A stretch of 64,000 nucleotides of DNA from Saccoglossus kowalevskii (Eukaryota > Hemichordata > Enteropneusta > Harrimaniidae): positions 711,861 through 775,860 of the forward strand of contig NW_003140815.1 of NCBI RefSeq assembly GCF_000003605.2. The letters run 5' to 3'. Position numbers and translations under genes: made by a program. Under the pieces are notes generated by a model. The model was not told the DNA's origin and searched no databases. It worked only from the letters and a program-made list of their open reading frames with translations. This document shows, one piece after another, positions 28,501 to 37,990 of the stretch (position 1 is its first letter; every line of letters starts with the position of its first letter).

Positions 28501-31500
28501 CTAAAGAAAGGTACCCTAAGTTACTCGTCAATGTCCTAAAGAAAGGTACCCTAAGTTATTCTTCAATGTCCTAAAGAAAGGTACCCTAAGTTATTCTTCA
28601 ATGTCCTAAAGAAACGTATCCTAAGTTACTCTTCAATATCCTAAAGAAAGGTACCCTAAGTTACTCGTCAATGTCCTAAAGAAAGGTATCCTAAGTTATT
28701 CTTCAATGTTCTAAAGAATAGTACCCTAAGCTACTCTTCGAAATCCTAATGTCTATCGTCTGACGTACCGAAAAATTGAAGGTGGGCATTTGCTAATCCG
28801 GCAATAAGTGAAAAATGGTTATCATTCCTGACAACCAAGTAGAAAATAGAGCGGGCAAAATGAGACTGTCTCGCAAACTAAGAATAGCTGAACAAAACGC
28901 TATTTTTGACAAAAATTTGTTTAACAGCTCCGACAACTAAAACCAGTTTTGTCCTTGAAAGATAACTGTATTCAGTAATAAATGTACCTAGTAAACGCCA
29001 TTTTGTATAGTAACTGTCTAATATTTTTTTTTACTCTTTGCATTTAGCCATCTTAGAATTGGAAGTGTTTGTGTTACAGCTTTCAACACGAAAATATGTG
29101 CGTTAGTAGTATAAGTACGACACCTTATAACTCGGTTTCAAAAAAGTTAGAGGTTGTAGAATGAGCCTAATTTTGTTAAAAATAAATAAATAAATTTGAA
29201 AATAGTTTATGATATAGTTCCCCTTTGCTGTTCGGCATTACCGATATAATATAGTTATATGTGTCACAATAACCTGACGACATCGATAGGTTTTCTGATT
29301 ATGGAATTAGGCTTAGATAAATTAACATTGTCGTGAATTAGAATTCTGTACTACATGTCTATATGCTCGTAATTGCGCGTGTAATTTATATTTATTGTGT
29401 ATTGTATTGAATAATGTGTAAACTTAAAAGAAAATGTGACCATAACAAATATAGTTGCATAAAGGGTTCGGGCACACCTAAGCACAAATTATTTTACGAA
29501 TATGTGTAAACAGAATTATCTCAAAGTTAACTTTCATTGTTAAATTTAGCAGTGTGTTAAGTTGAGTTAATCGTTAGCTGTTGTGAATAAATGTATGACA
29601 ATAAAATTAATGCATTTGTACAATCATGTTACAAATCACCTCTTCTTAACATTAAATGGCATAATGAAATCTAACTAGCAGATTTTATACAATGTATTAG
29701 CTCCACCTTCTAGAAACCCAGACTGTTTAACAACCTTGTTAAAGCTAACAACGATGGACACGACAAATACTGACTACTGAGCACTATTAGTCACCATACT
29801 GTGTTGATGTTTGTGTGGTGAATCAACGTGTTGGCAACTTGAATGCAGTTTTTCTTTTGTAAATTACATTCTACCGAGAACAGCACAACGCTGTCATCAA
29901 TAACAATATATATGTAATTCCTTTATCGATATTATGTTCACAGACAGTGCAAGGTCCCACAATATATTGTAGGAGAAAATGGCCGCCACGGTCATGAGAG
30001 CGAGGTTACCACTGGATTTGTTTTCTCCAAATAGTGTTCTATTGTTTTCTTTCATTGCGTCTATTATTTTAAAAAACCAGGGTTAGGTAGTAGGGCATTA
30101 AGAGAGAGAGAATAGAATACCATTTCAGGGGCACGAACAAGTCACGTGACTATCCGTTGACATCTAGATACAATTAGACAATGCGTATATCGGATAACAT
30201 CATGACAATAAATGTATGCTATATTTACTGAGTTGATCTGTCATTAGATCTGTCAAATATCTGTGTCAGTAAGTTAATATGCTTGTACATTCCTGTCAAG
30301 TTTGCAGGGTTAATTGTAAAGATACAAAGTCTGTATACTATCTAATAGTACTATAAGTAAAATATCTTGAAGTGATTATCAGTTATTCAGTCATCGGGTG
30401 AAAGGTCGTGTCTTCTGTATATAAAAGTTAATATGCACTATGTCGTTATCACTGCACTGTCCCCCCCCCCAATAATATACCATAAACCAATGTCTCTATT
30501 ACCACAGAATGGCCAACAATAATATACCATACACCACTGTCACTGTCACCACATAATGGCCAACAATAACAAAGACAAAGGGCGTTGACCCGTAACGTCT
30601 GTTCCGCTCTCCATTTTCACATCTTGTAGTAGCACATTTCGGTCGTTAAGTTTACAAAATAATAGTTTAATTGAATCACATTATTAATAAAGTATAGACT
30701 TCGAAATAAATATTCCGTAGAGTATGTAATTTACAATCGCTTGTTTATATCTCTCTCTGGCAAAGGTGGTACTAGAATGTACACTGTTTTATTGATTTTT
30801 AAAGTCATTTTATGGGGTTATTTGGTAACACTGGTTATTTGTGTCACAGTCTTGTGTCATACGGATTGCATGATGTTTGACGTCACAAGGTATCTAATGA
30901 CACAAATACACTTTCTCACACTCACCAAAAAGAACCATTTTATTGACATTAATATCCAGTAAAAAACGACAAAAACTAACTATATTCGTTCGATTTATTG
31001 ACAATGTCGGTAGCCTACAATGTCACTCAGCACTCAATAGCACGGGAAATACGATACAGTCACGACATTATTTTTAAGGATTGGTCTATTGGAAACTTTT
31101 TTTATTACAGCTTTTGTCGGAAACGTTGTTTTATTTTATTTTGTAGCTACATTTATTTTTGTGGAAGACCACTATTATCTGAATGAAAAAGCTACTCAAA
31201 GTGATTATAATATGCCACCAATGTAACAAAAGTAACAAAATACAGGGATATAAGCTTTACCTAAATTATTTTTCAGTCTCTTGTTATTCGTCCAAATTTA
31301 TTTTTTAATGTCAATTAAGTTTATAAAAAAGCGATCAAAATATGTTATCATTGGTCGATAGACAACAGTGTAACAATCGTCAATAAAAAAACAACGAACT
31401 AACTTTAATTATTCGATTACAGGAATAAGTACACAGAAAGACATTATTATTTTCACCTTGGGATACCAACCAAAATTATGACATAGTGAGATATGTCCTT

Positions 31501-33982
31501 AAAGAATAAAGATAACAAAGGACAAGATTTTTTTTTATTTCTTGATATTTCTCCCTTAATTTTTTTTAATAACCAAGTCTTTGGTAAACAACCACTAACT
31601 TTACAACCACAAAAACGCCGTGCTGTAATTGTCAACAAACAGCTTATCTAAACTATCAAAACAAAATACATCGTCGAATGAAGAGTAACATGACCTATCA
31701 AAACGCCACATATTTAGGCGACTTTTGTACTCAGTCTCGGTGATTTTTGTATTATTTGCTGATTCGCTACTTTATAGTAAGACGTTTCACTTACGCTCTC
31801 GAATGTAAGTGATTGACAGTTATATTTTACTGATTAGCAAGTGGGAAATCCTCGCCTGTTTTTAGAAATTGACAAACTCAATATTGAAGCTAGTAGACAT
31901 GAACAAATGACTGTGCGCATGGGCATGCGAGTTGAGTCGGTTGCGGGTAGAAACCCGGAATAGAGAAATCGAGAAGACAAGTTTACCGCATGGTAACAAT
32001 AACGCAACTGTTTATTCACTTCAATCGGTTACAAGTCACAATTAACTTAGGTGGAGATGCAGGTTCGTGGGCACGTTTTTTGCTTTTTATTATCCGAACA
32101 GTCTTGGCTATGGACTGTTGAAATTTTGTAGTATTTTGAATAGTGAAACATACTCAAAAGACGATTTTAAAATGTAGATAACAAGTGAAAACATTCTCTC
32201 TTTTGAATGCTTAGCAAGATTTAGCAAGGCTGTACATAAATAATAAAAAAGAGACATGGTGAAAAAAGTAATGACGGGATCTCTATATTATGCACTATAT
32301 TTAAATTTTTACAAAACGATAATACATTTAAATTTGGAACTGTTACAGCCATTTTAATTATGATCATTAGCAAACTTCTTACTGACTGAATGGTTATGCA
32401 AATTAGCAATTATCTCAGCTTCTTTTTAGTGCACATCCCAAAACTTGTAACAAAAATAGCTCCTAGACGCTTTGACCTTTTGTTTCGAATTTTCACAAAT
32501 GATTGACAATGTGTTTACAACAATCGTACAGACAACTAGCCTGGGTGTTAATTTATGCATAAACTTGAAGTAGTGAAATTGGAGCTGCTGCCCTGCAAAA
32601 TTGACAACTGGTAGACAGTTTTCAAAATAGCACTTTCTTCATAGTAAAAATATGTACCCGTAAACCAATTTTGACAAGAAACAGAAGCATGGTTTAGACG
32701 CTATTTTTTTAAATCACTTTTGACCAAAAAAAGCACATTTTTGTGCATATTTCAAACTACAGTGTCCATAGAAAAAAATACTTACAAAATTCTAATAAGC
32801 TTTCCGAAAATATATAGTTTTGTGGACAGGGGAGGTCATCTTGGTTTCCTAATTAACTAATTAAAATACCTGTCAGGTAAACTGCATCTCTACCTTAAAC
32901 AACAAACAAACTACTAACAGTAACATCGGGATGTGATTGGTTGAAAGAACCGTGAGTGTGGCAACAACAGTGGGTGTCTAATTATGTCAGATTGACAGTC
33001 TCCACAATGACAGTGTGTGACCGTATAAGTTCTTACTGCATATATGCACGGTTACTAGTAACCGTGATATACGCAAGACCTACATTCACGAAGAATACGT
33101 TATACATCCAACGAATTAATTAATATTTCTACTTGCATCTATTAGCCAGATTTTCTAGACCGGTGTATTTGTTTAAACCGTTGAAAATTAGAAGTTTACA
33201 AAATACACAGACAAAATTTAATATGTTGTGACTATTCACATTTTATACACCAGGTATTATGCATTATGTTATGTGGAATACTAATATTTTTCGAACAAAG
33301 TGTCGTGGTTTTATATTAAAAATATAATATAACTATATTTACCTTCAAACGCGCGCTGCATGGCGACGATAATAAAACAACAAATTGTTAAATTTCGGGT
33401 TTTGAAGTGAGGTGGTAGGAACGCCACATAGGAAATAAATAGGCACATATTCTAGACTTGATATACTGCGACAAATGTCATTGTCAAGGTCATGTATATA
33501 CGTCATTTATTTACAGTGGCGTAGGTAGATATTGTAACCATATTGGTATTTAATTTATGCAATATTATAATCTGTTAATTTAAGTCGATACAATCACTAT
33601 TTTTATTTTTGTCACATGACATACAGATCTGATTAACCCTGCTGATTAGATTCGGGGGTCCGAACTACCTACTGTACATTGTACTAATGGTGGCGTCAGT
33701 GAAATACAGGTTGATGACAGGTTTGATCCAGTAGGGTTCGGAGTATGGACGTCATAGTGGGTGTGTGTAGATTTCGCGCCACTCTGTTAAACATAAACAC
33801 TGTAGTATTCGAGTTAATTACACACACAGTGCTGAGCACAACATACACATATGCTTGTCTACACTTACCGAGTCTTGTAACACTATAATCATAGGTAGGC
33901 ACACTAGCGGTGTTAGCAACACAATTAATATATCTCGAAACATCCAAAACTCCCAGCCAACCTCTTTACATGTCATACCCAT
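13367..33982 (-). CDS. SLC13: SLC13-family Na+/di-tricarboxylate cotransporter, copy A (13 exons, complete)
   Basis: Plasma-membrane symporter of the SLC13 (DASS) family, which couples Na+ to uptake of succinate, citrate and similar acids. I assembled 13 coding exons with GT-AG junctions and continuous phase (1,935 nt with stop, 644 aa): 33982..33869, 21697..21432, 20354..20225, 19966..19794, 19066..18863, 18278..18156, 17297..17169, 16789..16688, 15931..15834, 15518..15400, 14716..14555, 14325..14188, 13543..13367. Diagnostic residues are WISNT (SNT at 144-146), [12 protein letters not shown] (GTTPN at 283-287), EVTSNT (SNT at 525-527) and [15 protein letters not shown] in exon 12. All key positions are kept. 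A hydrophilic loop (about 171-255) follows the first hairpin, and exon 7 has a cysteine cluster. The C-terminus has two N-glycosylation sequons, as expected for an extracellular tail. Intron 1 is about 12.2 kb. The substrate (NaDC1, NaDC3 or NaCT type) cannot be told from sequence alone. Confidence 0.93.
14188..14325 (-). CDS. SLC13: Copy A exon 12 (ATPPNA signature)
   Basis: It is 138 nt and encodes [20 protein letters not shown] then [18 protein letters not shown]. It is very close to vertebrate SLC13 proteins. Confidence 0.95.
14555..14716 (-). CDS. SLC13: Copy A exon 11 (second SNT hairpin)
   Basis: It is 162 nt and encodes [20 protein letters not shown] and [20 protein letters not shown]. 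The acceptor ATAG at 14,718..14,717 was chosen over a second AG 8 nt downstream because it gives exactly 54 codons, as in copy B. Confidence 0.93.
15400..15518 (-). CDS. SLC13: Copy A exon 10
   Basis: It is 119 nt and encodes [20 protein letters not shown] then [10 protein letters not shown], the conserved PWGxVLLLGGGxALAxG block. Confidence 0.94.
15834..15931 (-). CDS. SLC13: Copy A exon 9
   Basis: It is 98 nt and encodes [20 protein letters not shown] with a short cysteine pair (FFCC) after it. It ends in phase 1 at GTAGAT. Confidence 0.92.
16688..16789 (-). CDS. SLC13: Copy A exon 8
   Basis: It is 102 nt and encodes [20 protein letters not shown] then [13 protein letters not shown], the family AEIxVLxxF...LWxxRD helix. 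Confidence 0.92.
17169..17297 (-). CDS. SLC13: Copy A exon 7 (cysteine-cluster loop)
   Basis: It is 129 nt and encodes [20 protein letters not shown], then a charged stretch and EEYVKLGDW. It has six cysteines within ten residues, which could be palmitoylated or bind metal. Donor GTGAGT. Confidence 0.92.
17505..17766 (-). mobile_element. tRNA-derived SINE (intron 6 of SLC13 copy A)
   Basis: Read on the minus strand, the head has an A-box-like TAGCATAGCCG (17,751..17,741) and, 43 nt later start to start, a B-box-like AGTACAAATCC (17,708..17,698). This is the spacing of an RNA polymerase III promoter from a tRNA. A body of about 190 bp follows, ending in a small stem (ACAGGGAGATG...CATCCCTGT). 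No second copy was seen in the window, so the ends are approximate. Confidence 0.6.
18156..18278 (-). CDS. SLC13: Copy A exon 6
   Basis: It is 123 nt and encodes [20 protein letters not shown] then [11 protein letters not shown], a transmembrane helix aligned with the NaCT FAxWFAFAFPNMLVMLLFAWLWL region. Confidence 0.92.
18863..19066 (-). CDS. SLC13: Copy A exon 5 (GTTPN motif)
   Basis: It is 204 nt. A Glu/Val-rich loop is followed by [20 protein letters not shown]. It keeps the proline of the family GTGPN motif. Confidence 0.93.
19439..19739. mobile_element. TTAA-flanked MITE, subfamily 1 (intron 4 of SLC13 copy A)
   Basis: It is 301 bp with TTAA at both ends. Terminal inverted repeats begin AGCGCGGTAGTCGTCGCGCT and end as the inverse (GCGCGACGACTACCGCGCT). 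No coding capacity. The TTAA target is the hallmark of piggyBac-type transposases, so it is probably a non-autonomous piggyBac-like element. Confidence 0.85.
19794..19966 (-). CDS. SLC13: Copy A exon 4 (cytosolic loop)
   Basis: It is 173 nt, ending in phase 2 at GTAAGT. It is hydrophilic ([20 protein letters not shown]), with a basic KKKR patch and then acidic residues. It sits in the same position and phase as copy B exon 4. Confidence 0.85.
20225..20354 (-). CDS. SLC13: Copy A exon 3 (first SNT hairpin)
   Basis: It is 130 nt and encodes [20 protein letters not shown] then [13 protein letters not shown]. The SNT at residues 144-146 is intact, nearly identical to vertebrate NaDC/NaCT. Confidence 0.94.
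20576..20866 (-). other. Unrecognised minus-strand ORF inside intron 2 of SLC13 copy A
   Basis: 96 codons with a charged C-terminal half ([20 protein letters not shown]). It lies in the intron between exons 2 and 3, has no matching splice phase, and is not similar to SLC13. It may be a transposon scrap or chance. Confidence 0.15.
21432..21697 (-). CDS. SLC13: Copy A exon 2
   Basis: It is 266 nt, with acceptor CTACAG and donor GTAAGT. It encodes [20 protein letters not shown] ... [20 protein letters not shown] ... GSKPRW. DTNxLFxGGL is kept here, whereas copy B reads DTCMMILGAL. Confidence 0.94.
22021..22135 (+). repeat. Dispersed repeat, copy 1
   Basis: It begins GACTGGACAGAAAGTACAGG and continues into a G-rich run and GTTTTTTGGG. 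It matches, in inverted orientation, the segment at 24,385-24,535. Confidence 0.6.
23200..23760 (+). repeat. Degenerate tandem repeat, units about 120-125 bp
   Basis: About five diverged units begin with AAAAAGCAAGATGGC-like and continue with CAGTCGACCATCTTTGATTC-like, then ACATGTATNNTNANATGTAT. It lies in intron 1 of SLC13 copy A. A related single stretch (GGCCATTTTGAATTGGATCA) is at about 57,030. Confidence 0.75.
24385..24535 (-). repeat. Dispersed repeat, copy 2 (inverted)
   Basis: The minus strand reads GACTGGAAAAAAAGTACAGG, then a G-rich run and GGCGTTTTTTG, later GTGCATGAACAATTGTGACC and CTCCC. It matches the 22,021 copy; both are in intron 1 of SLC13 copy A. Confidence 0.6.
25955..28750. 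repeat. 35-bp minisatellite, about 80 units (intron 1 of SLC13 copy A)
   Basis: The unit is CCTAAGTTACTCTTCAATRT followed by CCTAAAGAAACGTAT, with main variants ending GGTAC, CGTAT, GGTAT and CGTCT. Copies are mostly the same length; one is shorter by 1 bp near 27,930. Sets of three to four neighbouring variants recur as blocks (for example around 26,650, 26,750 and 27,170), a sign of higher-order duplication. Many junctions read TACCCTAAG, resembling the CCCTAA telomere motif once per unit. Confidence 0.97.
28751..33868. other. Intron 1 of SLC13 copy A, part 5' of the minisatellite
   Basis: AT-rich and without recognised exons on either strand. It has a 20-bp perfect palindrome at 33,047-33,066 (CACGGTTACTAGTAACCGTG) and the two-unit repeat at 30,464. 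Confidence 0.6.
30464..30570 (+). repeat. Two-unit tandem repeat (about 55 bp)
   Basis: CAATAATATACCATAMACCA is followed by GTCNCTNTNACCACANAATG GCCAA, repeated twice. It is preceded by a run of ten C. Confidence 0.8.
33869..33982 (-). CDS. SLC13: Copy A exon 1 (N-terminus, TM1)
   Basis: It has 38 codons, phase 0, with donor GTAAGT. It reads [20 protein letters not shown] and continues [18 protein letters not shown]. It lies about 12.2 kb from exon 2. The link rests on matching length, phase and pattern with exon 1 of B and C. Confidence 0.85.
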
Positions 33983-34751
33983 GGTGACTCGCTGACGAAA
34001 CTCACAAACGACGATAAAATTATGAAGTTGGTCCGGTCTTCCAAGCTATGTATGACGATGTACTGCTCACAAGCTAGCCGGCTACAATATCTGATAGGGT
34101 CATCAGTGCACCCGTATGTAACTAAAGGTTGTCAAAATGAATAAGTGCCGCGTTACCAGATAACGTATCATTGATGAGTTAATGTCCATGAGAGAGAGGG
34201 CACCATAACAGAAATGCGATTTACGGCTGTACAAATATATACATACAGCAAACATATATATTTTATTATATTTGTTGACTGTGTGGTCGTTGCATGAAGT
34301 ATTTTTCTGAAAATTCGGGATGATTTTATAGTTCTCTATAATATACACTTAAAGATTGGGTACGGATTTATTGGAGCTATACATATGAGTTTTTCTGCCT
34401 TCTCGTCACGGTTTGAATCAAAATTCAAGTTACGAGTTAGAAGTATATTTATGTTTTATTTAAAGTTTTTTGCAATGTATTTTGTTTCGATGTTTTGTTT
34501 TCTGGCTACGTGATACTATCATAAGGTAAAACAAGTTTTGCTTTCGTCCCAGTCAAATTTGACTTTTTTTATTTAGATTATTCAACACCACAACAATAAG
34601 ATTAACATTTAATAAATAATGTTTTCTCAATACATGTATTATTAAATGTTGATTTGAAAATACAGGCCGAAGGCGTTCTCTGAAACAGAAAACAAAAACA
34701 TCTCTTCCATTCTACCGTATGTGGCGCACTTCACGTACGCAAATTTAATAC

Positions 34752-34895
34752 GAAAAAGAATGTGCGAGGCACGTTGTTCCATGGAGTGTGAGGCCCATGG
34801 TTCCAATAAAGAACACGTCTATACTGCGGATTGTTCCAATTGCTGCCTTATGAAATGCCCACGTCACACTGTGGCCCATATATGGAACAACTAAC
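34752..34895. repeat. Possible short fold-back element
   Basis: GTTGTTCCATGG at the left faces ATATGGAACAAC at the right, giving 10-bp inverted ends about 140 bp apart, with GGCCCAT/TGGCCCAT inside both ends. It is a small candidate only. Confidence 0.35.
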
Positions 34896-35721
34896 ACAGA
34901 GTTATAACACTAATTGTATTTATCTTAGAATAAAAAAAGAGCATGAAGCAAAATACTATACTTTTCATTAATTTCTAACTAAAACATATTTTTATCCGTA
35001 TCTACCTTGCTACTATATATTCGTTTCCTGTTCACCTTGACGTGATCGATAATTTCCTTCCGGTGCTATGTGATGTGATTACCCTGGGGCAAGTCGAATT
35101 CGTTACTGGAATTACTACAGCGGTGATTGAACAGTCCATTAATACATACATTTCAGGATTAAAACTTCAATATAAACTATAGCCCAGATAATTGTGGATC
35201 AAAGTTACCAAGGACATGTTGTTTATATGCGTTAATTTGTGTGTTATCATCTTAGCCAAACCATGACCTATCGTATCGTGACTCGATTCATGTTTATCTC
35301 TCGGTGTAATTTACTGAACGTGTACATCGCTTGAAGTATTTACCAACGCATATCCGGGTATTTCAATGCCAACACTACTATAAAGGGACGCTTATGACCA
35401 GTCTGTGTGACTGGATTGAGCTTATTGGGCTTATTATTGTCATTGGAAGTGGTTCACTACAGAAAGATTGAGCGCAAAAATGATCCCATGCCCAGACAAC
35501 ACCTTTATAACTTGTGAGCAAATTACATAAACACAGATGATGTTTTTTTCTCGTTTTATAGAAAGGTGATGGGCGGTGGTCACCATGCACGCAGCGCGAC
35601 AAGTGGCGACAATCACTGCCCTTTACTGATAATAAACTTTTAGTTTTCTCTGAGCTCCAATATAATCAGACTAACGCCGATAGAATACAAACGACAGCCC
35701 CCCCCCCCCCGACTGCCGACC

Positions 35722-35853
35722 TTAAAGCGCGGTGGTCGTCGCGCAGCGCGTGTTCGTATTTCATGTAAATAAACAATGTATTTTACACGCGCTGCATACG
35801 TCGCTATGCGTCCATATCGAACATGACGCGGCGTGACGACCACCGTCCTTTAA
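35722..35853. mobile_element. Short TTAA-flanked MITE, subfamily 3
   Basis: It is 132 bp, TTAA at both ends. Ends AGCGCGGTGGTCGTCGCGCA and GCGTGACGACCACCGTCCT share the subfamily 1 termini, but the interior is different and much shorter. Confidence 0.78.
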
Positions 35854-37902
35854 CTAATTTTCCCATCCGAAGTCGTGAATGAATAATGTTCTCCTCAATG
35901 AGTATGTCACACACTTTACCGGGGTCAGAGGTCAGTGGATTCTGGACCTATCGGTCTTTAGTGTAACAACCCCAACGGTATTGGTGATTAGCATGAGTTG
36001 TATTTCCTATGTACTTTTTCCCTACTCTTTTCTTTGTGTTTAATTCTTATTTGTCGTCGCACACATAATTGATCTACCCGATCGACGATCTAATCTTTAA
36101 TGACTCTGCGTTATGAACCCGGGTTACCTTCTATTGAGGTCATATTGAACAGTTCAGTAACCGGTCGGTTCAACCAAGTATTTTGTTTGTGTACATCTTT
36201 GATTACTTGCGAGATATCTATGTGTAAAATCGCGTAACAACTTTAGATATCATAACCAAACACGATGCATTCAAAGGTGGGGCGACTGAGACGTGTTCTT
36301 CAGCTGTAAATTGGTACACATAACAAGACAATCTTCTTTCGTTTTAATAAATAAATATAAACAATGAATGATTTATATACTTAGGGAGGGACCGTATATA
36401 TTATATGTGCAATCATTTGATACATTTAAAGAAGAACCTTCCAAACCTAGGGATTGCACCAAAGAATCATGGGACACTATTGTTTATGTTGTTTACAATG
36501 TTAATTTATCTTTTGTTATCCATATGATTGTAATTTTAATCCAGAAAGTAAGTGCCCCTTTAAGGAAGATTCATATAAACCATTGTTTTCTATCAGCCCC
36601 AAAAAATCAGACTCGTTCGTGTCGAGTAGCGAGACGATGTATTAATATAGAGCGCATCATGGTCTCCCATTGAGTGGAATGAGGATAAATATAGGAGGTT
36701 TTGCAGACTTCAACAATTGATGCCGCTAATGATATATAGCTGATGTTATAACTCGTTCCTATCTGTCCGTGGTACGCGATAAAAACGTTACTGAGATGAA
36801 TTTACGGTCTTACAAACTAAAACAACCTTGCCCAGCAGCAGCATGATTTTTGTATGTATTCATCTCCCACGAACCAGACAATCCCGCTTCTAAAGTCGTG
36901 ACAGATACTGTAAAACAATCATATTAAAATAAACCTGATTTCAAAATCTAAACTTCTCCTCCGTAAATGTAATGCTATAGTAAATGTAATGCTAATGTGA
37001 GACGGATTTTGTAACCAAATACGCATGCGCAGATACTGTTTGTTCAGGGCTCATACCACTAATTGAATTTCCATAGACGACAATGTTAACATATGACGAG
37101 ATTGCTATATGAAAATGACGAAGAAAGTTGAAAATATGGCTCAAAAATGGGAAATCAACATGCCAGTAATCAACCATATGAAAAAAACTAACATGTTGGC
37201 CAGCTCAAACTCTTGCAAATCTCAGGTAAACAAGACACACCTACTGTATTTGGATTGCACCAAGAGAAATCACTGGAAAAACACCAAGATTAGAACATCC
37301 ATTAACACACAGAATAAACCCACAGGTACACAGCCGCTAAGTAGTAAACAAAAGACCACATGTTGGTCTCACCTCTGACCCAGGTGATTACGCCCTCAAA
37401 CAGGGAGCACCTGAGAAAAATAATATTTAAAAAATTTCATTGGTTCTTGCTAGGCATTTAAATTGGCTACGAGCAGCCATTGGTTAATTAGTGGCATGAG
37501 ACCTTCAGGTTTAGACGTATTTTTTAAAAGGCGGTGATCTTTGCATCGCGCCGTGTTCAATATAGTTCCTATGTCATATTTATTTATCCATCGCTTTTCC
37601 CCTCCTGCTAATTATACGCATAGTAGCCTTTTATTGACAACAAGATAATAAATTCTGCTATTAGCATTATTTACCTATTATGCCACAATGTGATGTACAC
37701 CGTATATTCACACGAAATACACGACAACCGCCACCTTTTAAATCAATAAACACGAGGCGTGTTAATGATAGTCTGTCTGTGTATTCCTAATTATCATTTG
37801 AAGTTTATAGTGAGATGTGAATATTGAAAATGAGAGAGCTTAATATTCCAATATCATCCACGTGAATGTCCACAGACAGTTACCGAATACGTTTGTTTGT
37901 TA

Positions 37903-37990
37903 AGTAAGTCAGTCAGTCAGTCGGTCGGTCGGTGGGTCGGTAGGTAGGTAGTTAGGTAGTTAGGTAGTTAGGTAGGTAGGTAGGTAGGTT
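37903..37990. repeat. Compound tetranucleotide microsatellite
   Basis: It runs from (GTCA)n through (GTCG)n to (GTAG)n with interspersed GTTAG units, which looks like a single array that changed by point mutation and slippage. Confidence 0.95.

Noticed and set aside
25955-28750. Regular repeats resembling a CRISPR array
   Set aside because: Units are back-to-back without unique spacers, in an animal intron; it is a minisatellite.
25955-28750. Interstitial telomere
   Set aside because: The CCCTAA-like motif occurs once per 35 bp and is never tandem (no CCCTAACCCTAA), so it is not telomeric DNA.
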